Assembly: GCA_030035585.1 (NCBI GenBank)
Contig: CM057465.1
Location: 3,137,501-3,201,500, forward strand
Length of the DNA: 64,000 nt
DNA from: Dugong dugon
Taxonomy: Eukaryota > Chordata > Mammalia > Sirenia > Dugongidae
Direction of reading: 5' to 3'
Shown: one piece after another, positions 42,363 to 52,399 of the stretch
Layout of the letters: the number at the start of each line of letters is the position of its first letter
How positions within the stretch are numbered: position 1 is the first letter of the stretch
Translations under genes and position numbers: made by a program
The notes under the pieces: generated by a model
Database searches by the model: none
Seen by the model: the letters and a program-made list of their open reading frames with translations, nothing else
Told to the model about the DNA's origin: nothing

Positions 42363-43284
42363 TCTCTGGGAAGGGCCCCTGCATGAATAAATGAATGAAT
42401 GAATGGATGGAGGAAAACTTCCATGTTTGTTCATATTGCCTCTCCCAACTTCCCTGTGAGCTTCCAGGGAAACCAGCACACATCTGCATGGACTCAGTGT
42501 GTCACCGGAAGAGTGAGAGAGGAAACCAAGGAAGTATGGCTTATTTTGTTGCTGCTTCAACCTTTCGCCAATTCACAGCAGCTTATGCAAAATGCAGATC
42601 ACCAGGAAGTGGGTTATAATGGATACTTCACATCCCCAGCCCGTGAAACCACAGCTGCTTCCTGCCGTACCTAGAATTAATGAAAGTGAGTAAATGAATG
42701 GATGAGTAAATAAATAAATGAAAGAATTCATGGGAAGGCTGGGGTGCTTGGAGGGAGGATGTGGGTTTGTAAAGTAAATCAAACAGAGCTAAATTTACAC
42801 AATCACAAAAGGAACTGCTTTGATCAAATGTCAAGAAAAATGAGGGGAATATGAAGTCATCTATGAAACGATGCAAACGAAGTGCCTGGGGTGGTTCGGA
42901 AACAAAGTACTAATTAAGGAGTTACTAAAAAACAAAGCTCAGGAGATAAACACAGATGAACAGCTGAGAAAGTGCTGTCACATACAGTTGTGATTGCCAC
43001 ACACCTCTCTGAAGCAGGGAAGACTCTGACAAGTTGACAAGAAGCCTAGTCCCTAGCACTTAGTGTCTGGGGAACTGGAGCCTAGCGGGGCTGAGACTCT
43101 TACCTTGAGACTCAGCTCAGTGGGGGACCGGAAGCCAGCGCCATCCACCACAACCACTCACCAGCCAATTGCTGGATTAGAACCATTCCGGGGACTCTGG
43201 AAGCATCTGATTCTCAGCCTAGTGGTTCTGACTCAGGGGTCTGTAACTGAGCCAGAATCTGCCTTTATTTAACTATATCATCCC
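42363..43284. other. unassigned DNA with small (AATG)n tracts
   Basis: Short GAATGAAT-type repeats lie at 42385-42412 and 42690-42722. Otherwise nothing is recognised. Confidence 0.5.
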
Positions 43285-43615
43285 TCCCTTCTTCCTCCCT
43301 TTTAATCTATCAGTCAGCTGTCACTTATTTCTCTTTATCTATCTCTCTGTCTGTCTGTCTGTCAGTCTGTCTGTCTGCCTGCCTATCTATCCATCCATCA
43401 TCTGTTTCTCGCTTGTTCTCCATTCATCTGTCTACCTGGTTAGCTATCTAACTATCACCTATTTCTTTCTCTATAATTTATTTCTCTTTCTTGTTCTCCA
43501 CCCATTTATCTATCTGGCTACTTATCTACCTATCATCTATTTCTCTATCATCTGTCTAGTATTCGTCCATCCATTTATATATCTGTCTATTTGTCTATTA
43601 TAACATATATATATG
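43285..43615 (+). repeat. Compound (TCTG)n/(TCTA)n/(TCCA)n tetranucleotide array
   Basis: About 330 nt of TCTG, TCTA, TCCA and TCTC units, purest at 43345-43400. Confidence 0.93.
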
Positions 43616-43894
43616 TTTTTTGTAAAAATGACACAGTCATGTTATAAGTCAAGTGACTCAGAGCCTACAAAGAAAAAGTAGTCTCTACAATTCTCAGAAC
43701 TCAGAAATAACCATAGATAATATTTGAGAAGGTTATTCTAGACTTATCTCTGTGCATATACACAGATGGATGGATACCCTGACAGATTGGCAGATAACTG
43801 CAGAAACCAGATAAAATGGGCTCATAAAATAAAAATGGGCTCCAACCCATGAAATTTTCAATAAAAGAATTCAACATAGTTTTATTTGGAGCAG

Positions 43895-44140
43895 CAACAT
43901 AGAAGAGGGGTTAAGAACACAGACCTGGGGAAAGATTAGCTAAATTCAAATCCCTGTTCACCTCTTACTAGCTGTGGCGCCCTGGACAATCAACCTAACC
44001 TACTCAAGTCTCGATTTTTTACTCTGTAAAATGGGGATGATAATAATAGCATATTCTTCATATTTCTGGAAAGTAAATGAATTAATATACTTAGAGTGCT
44101 TCGAATAGTACCAAGCATATGGTAAGTAGTATGCACATTA
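43895..44140 (+). mobile_element. MIR SINE, nearly full length
   Basis: The order 'gaacacagacctgg', 'caaatccctgttcacctcttactagctgtg', 'ctctgtaaaatggggatgataataatag' and 'accaagcatatggtaag' spans the tRNA-related part, core and 3' end of MIR. Confidence 0.9.
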
Positions 44141-44282
44141 GATATGAATTCACAGGAGATAAGTTAATTGAATTAAGGAGTTTAAGATAAAAGCTTCCTC
44201 ATGAGAGCTATTAACTTAAAAAATGCATATACATTTTAGAAAACAAAACATTATTAAATACATTAAGATAGTGGAGTTATTG

Positions 44283-44872
44283 TGTATTTTATAGCAGCTT
44301 TCATGAGATATAACTCATATACCATAAAAGCTACTCATTTAAAACATAGGGTCCAATAGTTTCAGAATATCCACAAAGTAGTGCAATTCCCACCACGATC
44401 TAAGCTTCCAATGGTCTCTTCACCTCTAAGTAAATAAATATAATAAATAAATAATCCCCTACTCCTTTCTCCTCCATTTTCCTTGACCCTCCACCTTAGG
44501 CAATACAAATCTTTCTGTCCTATAAATTCGCCTATTCTTGGCATTTCATATGAATGGAATTACACAACATGAGGTCTTTTGTGACTAGCTTTCTTATCTT
44601 AGCGTGTTTCCCAGGTTCGTCTATGGTGTAGCAAGTATTAACACTTCATTCTTTTTTATGGCTGAATAATACTCCATTGTGTGGATGAAACACATTTGTT
44701 CATCCACTCATCAACTGATAGACAGTTGAGTTGTCTCCACTTTTTAGTTATTATGAATATTGCTGCTATGAACATACATGTACAAGTTTTTGTGTGGACA
44801 TATATTTTCATTCCTCTTGTGTACAAATACACCTAGGAGAAAAATTGATGGGTCATATGGTAACTCTGTGTC
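44283..44872 (-). mobile_element. Old L1 3' UTR/ORF2 end, antisense
   Basis: 'tttcatgagatataactcatatacc', 'gaataatactccattgtgtgg', 'gtctccactttttagttattatgaatattgctgc' (in pieces) and 'gatgggtcatatggta'. Interrupted by the LTR at 44873. Confidence 0.85.
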
Positions 44873-45396
44873 TTAGTTATCTAGTGCTGCTATAACAGAA
44901 ATACCAGAAGTGGATGGTTCTTACAAACAGAGATTTATTCTCTCACAGTTTAGGAGGCTAAAAGTCCAAATTCACGGTACCAGCTCCAGGGGAAGGTTTT
45001 CTCTCTCTGTTGGTTCTGGGGGAAGGTCCTTATCATCAATCTTGCCCTGGTCTAGGAGCTTCTCACCACAGGGACCCTGAGTCCACAGGACTCGGTCCCC
45101 TTCCGGTGCTTCTATCTTGGAGGCTTGAGGAACCTCTATTTTCTGCTCTATTCTCTCTTTTAGATCTCAGAAGAGATTGACTCAAGATAAACAACCTAAT
45201 CCTGTAGATTGAGCCTGCCTCATTAACATAACTGTCTCTAATCCTGCCTCATTAACATCATAGAGATTAGGATTTACAACACATAAGATAATCACATCAG
45301 ATCACAAAATGATGGACCACCACACAGTACTGGGAATCATGGTGTAGCCATGTTGACACATATTTTGGGGGGACACAATTCAACCCATAACCGATG
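44873..45396 (-). mobile_element. Solo LTR, ERVL-MaLR-like fossil, antisense
   Basis: Same family as 49565: 'cttagttatctagtgctgct' at left (3' end) and 'ttttggggggacacaattcaacccataac' (in pieces) at right (5' end). It is inserted in old L1. Confidence 0.85.
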
Positions 45397-46005
45397 ATTT
45401 CTTTCTTTCTTTATTTTTTGTTCTTCCAGAAGGGTTTATTGGTATTATTTCTGTATTCTTGCATGTGAGAATGTCTGTCTCTTACCTTCATATTGGAAGG
45501 AAAAATTGCCTTCTTTCCTTCAGAACTTTATAGACATTGCTTCATTGTGTTTTTTTCTTGATTGTCCCTGTGGGGAAACCTGAAACTAGCTTGAGTTTTC
45601 CCCCTTACCTACCTTGATATCATTATCCTGGTTATTCAGACTCCTCCAGCTCAGTGTTGCTCTTTTTCTACTTGTTTACCGCGGGCTATTAGCTACTATT
45701 TTGTTCTGGACATTCAAGCATTCCATGACTTTGGGAAAATTTCCTTTTATTATATGTTTGCATACTTTTTCTGTTTTATTCTTTAGAAATACTGATTCTG
45801 TACTGCATTGCCTTTGTTTTTGCCCATATGATGTAACTACCCTGTGATTGCAGTCATTTTTTTACCCCACTTTTTATGGTTTCCAATATAGCTTTTATTT
45901 CTGCAAGGCTTGTTTTCCATTGTTGTCTCATGATCTCTCATTTAAATGGTTTTATTCTATTTTTGCACTGTTTTTAAAGATAGATCAGGTTACCTCTGAT
46001 TTCAT
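45397..46005 (-). mobile_element. Old L1 relic, antisense, continuation
   Basis: T-rich complement of L1 sequence ('gggaaaatttccttttattatatg', 'ctgattctgtactgcattgcc'). It resumes the element interrupted at 44873. Confidence 0.55.
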
Positions 46006-46296
46006 GGTGGCATAGAAAGATGTTCATTGCATCACAAAATGGCAATAATTCCTTGTGGGTGAACTATCTTGGGAGGCTTTAGCTTATGCTTGCATGCTCT
46101 CTCTCTCTCTCTGCCCCAGTACTTACAGTGTAGTGACAAAACAAAAACCCATAGAAAGACATTCATGGTCCACTGTGATGAGGGCAGTGATGGTAGGAAG
46201 CCTTAAGGAGCCCAGGAGGGGTTAAGGAGCTCAACATGGGTGGAGACACGGAGATCAGGTCTGACCCACAAAGACCCAAAAACATAAAACAGGAAA
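46006..46296. other. unassigned DNA with a (CT)n tract
   Basis: (CT)8 lies at about 46089-46105. No other feature is recognised. Confidence 0.5.
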
Positions 46297-46493
46297 CAGT
46301 TGCTGTCGAGTTGATGCCAACTCATGGTGACCACATGTGTGCATAGTAGAACTGCTCCATAGGGTTTTCAATGACTGTGACCTTTTAGAAGAAGATCGCC
46401 AGGTCTATCTTCTGAGACAACTCTGGATGGGTTCAAACTGCCAAACTCAGTTACTATTTGAGGGCATAACCCTTTGCACCACTCAGGGTCTCT
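46297..46493 (-). mobile_element. Afrotherian SINE, antisense
   Basis: 'acagttgctgtcgagttgatg' tail side, 'agaagatcgccaggtctatct' body, 'ggcataaccctttgcacc' head. Confidence 0.88.
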
Positions 46494-46677
46494 GCTATAG
46501 GGACAGGCAGTGGCAAAGGTGATGGCCGATTTGGAGGGAAAGCAAAGCAGCACCTTCACACTTCATGGTTTTCTATCTTATCATCTGTATCTCACTGATT
46601 TTGCCAAAAATGAACATCATAGTTCTTCTTGCTGTGGGAGATATGCTGAGATTTGATCAGGTAGTTAGAGGTTCAGC

Positions 46678-47210
46678 TGTTGTTGTTGTTGTTAGGTGCC
46701 ATAGAGTCAGTTCCAACTCATAGCGACCCCGTGTACAACAGAACGAAACACTTTCTGGTCCTGTGCCATCTTCACAGTCGTTGTTATGCTTGAGCCCATT
46801 GTTGCAGCCACTGTGTCAATCCATTTCATTGAGGGTCTTCCTCTTCTTCACTGACCCTCTACTTTACTAAGCATGATGTCCTTCTCCAGGGACCAATCCT
46901 TCTTGATAACATGTCCAAAGTATGTCAGACATAGTCTCACCATCCTTACTTCTAAGGAGCATTCCGGTTGTACTTCTTCCAAGACAGATTTGTCCATTCT
47001 TTTGGCAGTCCATGGTATAGTCAATATTCTTTGCCAACACCATAATGCAAAGGCGTCAATTCTTCTTTGGTCTTCCTTATTCATTGTCCAGCTTTTGCAT
47101 GCGTATGAGGTGATTGCAAACAACATAGCTTGGGTCAGGCGCACCTTAGTCCTCAAGGTGACATCTTTGCTTTTTAACATTTTAAAGAGGTCTTTTGCAG
47201 CTAAATTAAG
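46678..47210 (-). mobile_element. RTE LINE 3' end with open C-terminal RT frame
   Basis: Antisense RTE of about 530 nt. It contains a minus frame open from 47180 to 46848 (110 codons): KVRLTQAMLFAITSYACKSWTMNKEDQRRIDAFALWCWQRIL..., then SLEVRMVRLCLTYFGHVIKKDWSLEKDIMLSKVEGQ. This is the domain after RT in RTE-clade ORF2. The 5'-truncated insertion is one of the better preserved RTE ends here. Confidence 0.93.
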
Positions 47211-47584
47211 TCCTATTTTTGTTTTTCAAAATCATGATGGTAACAGTGCATTGTTTCCATGTGTCTGCTCTCCCATCCCCTTCTTCTGACAGTCCCAGGG
47301 AGCAGGAGTCAGAGATGGACAAGTAAACAGTGTCTCTGTAAGGGCCCTTTAATAGTGCCACATGTCTCTCCTTCCTAGAAATGGCTTAGACTAGGACATT
47401 GGGTTAATTGTCCAAACACTCATATATTATTCTCCTCCCATCGAGCCCAGCAGCACCGTCCAGAATTCTAAGCTACTTGAGTCTGAGTTAATGAAAATCT
47501 TGGTGTAATCTTGCTGTGTTTCCTTTCAGGTAGAGGGTAATTTGCTTGATTAACTACTGCCCCTGGGTATATACAATTAATGCT

Positions 47585-47715
47585 CTCACAGGCTTCCCCA
47601 GGCCCATCCCCCACCCGCTTCCCCAGGACACCCCCTTCCCCAGGCTCACCCTCCTGTCCAGCTTCCCCAGGCTCACCACCAGCCCACTTCTCCAGGACTC
47701 ACCCCCACTGGTGTT
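47585..47715 (+). repeat. C-rich minisatellite
   Basis: Five to six imperfect units with the theme 'cttccccaggctcacc', spaced about 18-28 nt. Confidence 0.75.
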
Positions 47716-47945
47716 TCTCCTCCATGCAGCTATTTGTGCCCCAAGGGTTCCAACTTACTGGCATTTCTCTCAACCTCCGAGGTCCTGCAAGCTCAGTCTT
47801 TGCCCCTGCTGCTCCACCTGCCTGGACTCCATCCCTCACCCGCTGTCCACCCAATCTCTTGCTCCTGTCTCATGTAACACAACCTCATCTTTTTCCAAAG
47901 TTGTCAATCCATCCCTGAGAGCCTCTGGCCCTTGAACTGCCATGC

Positions 47946-48050
47946 CCCCTTATGGCACACCTCCTTACAGCGTGCCTGCTTACAGAGTGCTCCCTTACAG
48001 CATGGCCCTGTTACAGCAAGTCCCCATTATAGCGTGCCTGTGCCTTCAGT
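47946..48050 (+). repeat. Minisatellite, ~16-nt unit
   Basis: About six imperfect units on the theme 'ccttacagcgtgcctg' (ccttatggcacacct, cttacagagtgctc, ccttacagcatggcc and so on). Confidence 0.75.
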
Positions 48051-48104
48051 ACACCATGACTCTGTACTTGTTTGTTTTCCTACCAGCTCTCTGTGTCACA
48101 GAAT

Positions 48105-48400
48105 GCTAACTGTTGAGGAAAACCCATTTCTGCTTTTTCCTGGGCCCTCACCTGGATTGTGCTTGTTAGGTCCTCTTGCAGTGAAGTGTGGCTATGTGAC
48201 CGCATCATTCCATTCAGTGCACTATGAGTGGAAGTCCTGTGTGCCACTTTCTGGCCTAAACCTAAAACCCAGTGCCGCTCCTCCCTGATCTTCTTCTCTT
48301 CTAGCCAATGCAGAGCAACACTAAAATCCACCTGGTGAAAAAGTAGACCAGCTGTCTGCCCAGGTCCCTTGGAGGAGAGCTGAACTGGCATCCTGGACAC
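48105..48400 (+). mobile_element. Old LTR-like repeat, low confidence
   Basis: Shares the order 'tggctatgtgacc', 'gtggaagtcctgtgtgccac', 'ctggcctaaacctaaaaccc' with old MaLR-type LTRs and with 3850-4235. An ancient fossil. Confidence 0.35.
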
Positions 48401-48483
48401 CAATTGGTAAGTGTTAACTGAGATGGAATGATTCTTTTTTTTTTTAACCCATAAAAATTTTAGGGTCTAATATTTCTTTATGT

Positions 48484-48690
48484 GGTGTTGTCGTGGTGTG
48501 CCACTGAGTCGATTCTGACTCATAGTGATCATATAGGACAGGGTAGAACTGCCCCATAGGGCTTCCTAAGCTGTAATCTTTACAGTAGTAGACTGCCAGG
48601 TGTTTTCTCCCTTGGAACGGCTGGTGGGTTTGAACTGCTGATCTTTTGGTTAGCAGATGAATGCTTAACCACTGTGCCACCAGGGCTCCT
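48484..48690 (-). mobile_element. Afrotherian SINE, antisense
   Basis: 'gccactgagtcgattctgactc' tail, 'gctgtaatctttacagtag' body, 'gttagcagatgaatgcttaac' head, 'ccaccagggctcc' end. Confidence 0.92.
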
Positions 48691-49303
48691 TTTTATTTCC
48701 TTATAGTGTACTCAAATTATTACAGAAATTGGTATGCTTAACTGGCATGCTGCAGCATCAAAAATCTAGAATATATAGCATTGGCTTAACAGTAAGGTAG
48801 CAGGCAGTGAGGCAATACATACTACCCACTGGAAAGATGAAGACCCATGTGGAGCTGTGGGAGTCAGGCCACGTGCCTGAAGAACCTGTACCTGTCAGGA
48901 AGAGACAACATGTTAATCTGTGTTGTTTGCTCCTTGTCACGTATATCCAGGAACCACAAGAAAGAGATATATGCTCAGGCAAGAACGGAAGAACCCACAT
49001 ATAGAAAATAAAGGGAAGAGAGAGAATCCAGAGATTTGGGTTGGAAAAGTGCTTTTGGATTCCAAGTAGCAGAAAATAAGATTGAAAAGGCTTTGAGTTT
49101 CACATTCTCATTAAGACTTCCAATTAAACGAAAGGATTTCACCAGACAGCAAAGAACAGATTAAGGATACTATCTATTTACCAACCACTTTCACTATTTA
49201 CCAAACCATCCTCTTTGTTTTTAATTCTCATAACCTCAAGGAAGTTACCATTATTAAATTGACAGAAAGAGAAAGGCATGGGGACAGAAAAACTAAGAAA
49301 TAA
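48691..49303. other. unassigned intergenic DNA
   Basis: Nothing recognised. Confidence 0.45.
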
Positions 49304-49518
49304 TGGAGCCCTGGTGGTACAGTGGTTAAAGCATTCAGCTGCTAACCGAAAGGCTGGAGGTTGGAACCCATTAGCCACCCCATGGGAGAAAGATGTAGCA
49401 GTCTGCTTCTGTAAAGGTTTACAGCCTTGGAAACTCAATGGGGAAGTTCTACTTGTCTTATATGGTCACTATGAGTTGAAATCAACTCAAGGGCAACAGA
49501 TTTGGTTTTGGTTTTTTA
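49304..49518 (+). mobile_element. Afrotherian SINE (AfroLA-like), well preserved
   Basis: GGAGCCCTGGTGGTACAGTG head, 'gctgctaaccgaaaggctgg', 'gggagaaagatgtagcagtc' and 'gggcaacagatttggttttg' with a T-rich rather than A-rich end. Confidence 0.95.
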
Positions 49519-49564
49519 TAAACTCTGTCTAGAAAAAAAATTGAGTATGTTTACCCACTGAATT

Positions 49565-51992
49565 GAATGTTAGTTATCAAGTGCTGCTGTAACAGAAATA
49601 CCGCAAGTGGATGGCTTTAACAAACAGAAATTTATTTTCTCACAATTTAGAAGAAGTTTGAATTCAGGGTGCCAGCTCCAGGGGAAGGCTTTCTCTCTCT
49701 GTCAGCTTTGGGGGAAGGTCCTTGTCTCTTCAGCTTCTGTTTTCAGTTCCTTGGAGATATCCATGTGTCTTAGCATTAATCTTCCCCTGGTGGTGAGATG
49801 CCTCTCCTCTCTGGTTGTTTCTCTCTCCTTTATCTCTTATAAGATAAAAAGTGTGACTCAAGCAAGGCTGTGACTTGAGTAAGGGTGATGACTTGAGTCA
49901 TTCCCTTTAGTAAGGGTGTAACTCATGATACACTCCACCCTAATCCTGTCTCATTAACATATAGAGCTTTAGGATTTACAACACATAAAAAGGAGGATAA
50001 TTACAAAATATCAGAAAATAGAAGACAGTTACATCAGATCACAAACTGGGAATCCTAGTCTAGCCAAAGTGACACATATTTTGGGGGGACACAATTTAAT
50101 CTATGAATTCCACCCTTTGGCCCCCCAAAATTCATGTCCTTGCCACATGTAACACATATTCACCCTACCATATCATTCCAAAAGTCTTAAATCGATTCCA
50201 AGTCCAATATCTCATCTCCTGAATCATCTATATCTAATAGGTGAAACTTTAGGCATAGTCCATCCCAGGGCAAAATTCCTCTTCATCTGTGAACCTGTGA
50301 AGTCTAGACTACAAGTTATCTGTTTCCAAAGTACAATGGTGGAACAGGCACAAGGTAGACATTTCCATTACAAATGGGAGAAATTGGAGGGAAAGAAGGG
50401 ATAATGGGCACCAAGCAAGTCCAAAACCTGGTGGAAAAATTTACACAATGTCTAAGAACTGGCCTTGTCCTCCAGGCTCTGAGTGTTGGCCACCATCTCT
50501 GGATTCTGGGTGAATGCCATTCAGCCCTGGGCTTCAGCTCCACTTTTCAGGTCCACTAGTATGGTAACTCTTCTCCCTTGGCTTTGGGAAGCCCCACTCT
50601 CCTAGTCCATCTGAGTGGCAACACCACCCCCTCTGCCTCATCTGGCCCAATTCTTCTGCCTCTTGGGCATGGCAGCTCCACTCCCTCAGCTTTGGGCAAT
50701 GGTCCCATCCCTCTGGGACACTTCAACAGCAGCCTCACACTTCAGAAGCAAGTTGGTGAAGATCTGACTCTTTGAAACCAAGGAGGTTGTGGCCACACCC
50801 TTTGAGATCCACAAGACTGTGGCTCCACCATTTGAAACCCCAGAGGTCATGGTCCCACCCTTTGAGACTAAGGTAGCTCTGCTTCCCATGCTCCTTCTGA
50901 AAGTTCTGCTGATCTCTGAGCTGCTTAAGGGATGGTTCTTTTCTTTTCCTGGAGGACAACAGACGCAGCTCCCTTAGTCTGTTTCCTGCCTGTAAAATTC
51001 CAAGAGGGAGACAGCATTCTTTCCTCTTGTTTCCTCTCTGTCCCCCTTACTCTAAGTTGATGGGTCTTCTGCTGTGGTACTTGGCTAGATCCATGAGCCA
51101 GTCACAGGCCCAATCTATCTAACAAAAGTTTGTGTAGCTTCATTTTGGTGAGAATTCTAGGACACGTGTCCTTAATTTGTACAATAGAATTCTGAAAATC
51201 TTTAAGCTCTGTTTTCATTTTGCACAGGTAATTTTTAAGTCCATCTCTTTGGTCTCACATTTTACTGTAAGCTGCAAGAAGAAACCACATGGCCCCTTTA
51301 AGATCTTTCTTAGAAATCTGCTCTGCCAAATATTCAAGTTCATCACTTGCAAGTTCAATTCTACCTTCCTCCAAATATTTGAACATGATTCAGACAAATT
51401 CTTTGCCACTGCATAAAAAGCATCACCTTCTTCTGTGGTCCAATCACATGTTCATCATATACATTTACATCCTCAGTAGAAGCACATTTAAAGTCCATAT
51501 TTCTAGTAACTTTCTCTTCCTGGTGCCATATGTACTCTCTAAGAGGATAGAGACTTTCTCTAAGGCTCTCTTCACTTCCTTCTGAGCTCTCAGTAGAATT
51601 GCCTTTGATGTTCATAATTCTACCAACAGTCTCTTCAAGGCAATTTAGGTTTTTATTATTAGGCACGTTAAATCATTTCCAACCTCTACCCATTACTCAA
51701 TTCCAAAACCACTTCTAAATTTTAGGCATCTGTTAGAGCAGCTTCCCACTCTCAGTACCAAATATTATCTTAGTAATCTAGTGCTGCTGTAACAGAAATA
51801 CCACAAGTGGATGGCTTCAACAAACAAATTTATTCTATCACTGTTTAGGAGGCTAGATATCTGAATTCAGGGTGCAGGCTCTAGGGAAAGACTTTCTCTC
51901 TTAATCGGCTCTGGAGGAAAGTCCTTTTCTCTTCTGAACCCCTGCTCCTGGGCGATCTTCATATGGCTTGGCATCTTCTTCCCCTATCTCTG
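49565..51992 (-). mobile_element. Fossil MaLR (ERVL-MaLR) provirus, antisense
   Basis: Parts: LTR at the left (49565-50112, the element's 3' LTR); an internal region (50113-51770) with MaLR-type non-coding composition; and the start of the second LTR at the right (51771-51992), which stops where the RTE LINE begins. The two LTRs share 'gtgctgctgtaacagaaatacc' and 'cagggtgc.ggctc'. It is old and broken, without any convincing long viral gene, as usual for MaLR elements. Confidence 0.82.
50775..50875 (+). repeat. Tandem ~31-nt units in the MaLR internal region
   Basis: About three imperfect direct repeats on the theme 'ccaccctttgagatc..caagactgtgg'. Confidence 0.6.
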
Positions 51993-52399
51993 CTGTGCTC
52001 TGGCCACCACTTGCCTGTCAGTTTGTCATACTGTGATGGCTTTTGTGTTGCTGTGATGCTGGAAGCCATGCCACTGGTATTTCAAATACCAGCAGGGTCA
52101 CTCATGGTGGACAGGTTTCAAGGAGCTTCCAGACTAAGACAGACTAGGAAGAAGGACTGGCAGACTACTTCTGAAAAAACTGGACAGTGAAAACCTTACA
52201 AATAGCAGCTGAACATTGTTTGATATAGTGCCGGAAGATGAGCCCCTCAGGTTGGAAAGCACTCAAAATATGATTGGGAAAGAGCTGCCTTCTCAAAGTA
52301 GAGTCAAACATAATGACGTAGATGGAGTAAAGCTTTCAGGACCTTCATTTGCTGATGTGACATGGCTCAAAATGAGAAGAAAACCTGCAAACATCCATT

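Larger units (their letters stand above)
47211..48104. other. unassigned DNA with two GC-rich minisatellites
   Basis: No gene is recognised. The proline/serine-rich plus frames at 47546-47935 come from the C-rich repeats listed separately. Confidence 0.5.

Noticed and set aside
43285-43615. CRISPR-like array
   Set aside because: It is a compound tetranucleotide microsatellite with no spacers, in a mammalian genome.
47546-47935. 129- and 112-codon proline/serine-rich frames
   Set aside because: They are produced by a C-rich minisatellite, two frames are open at once, and no family resemblance is seen.
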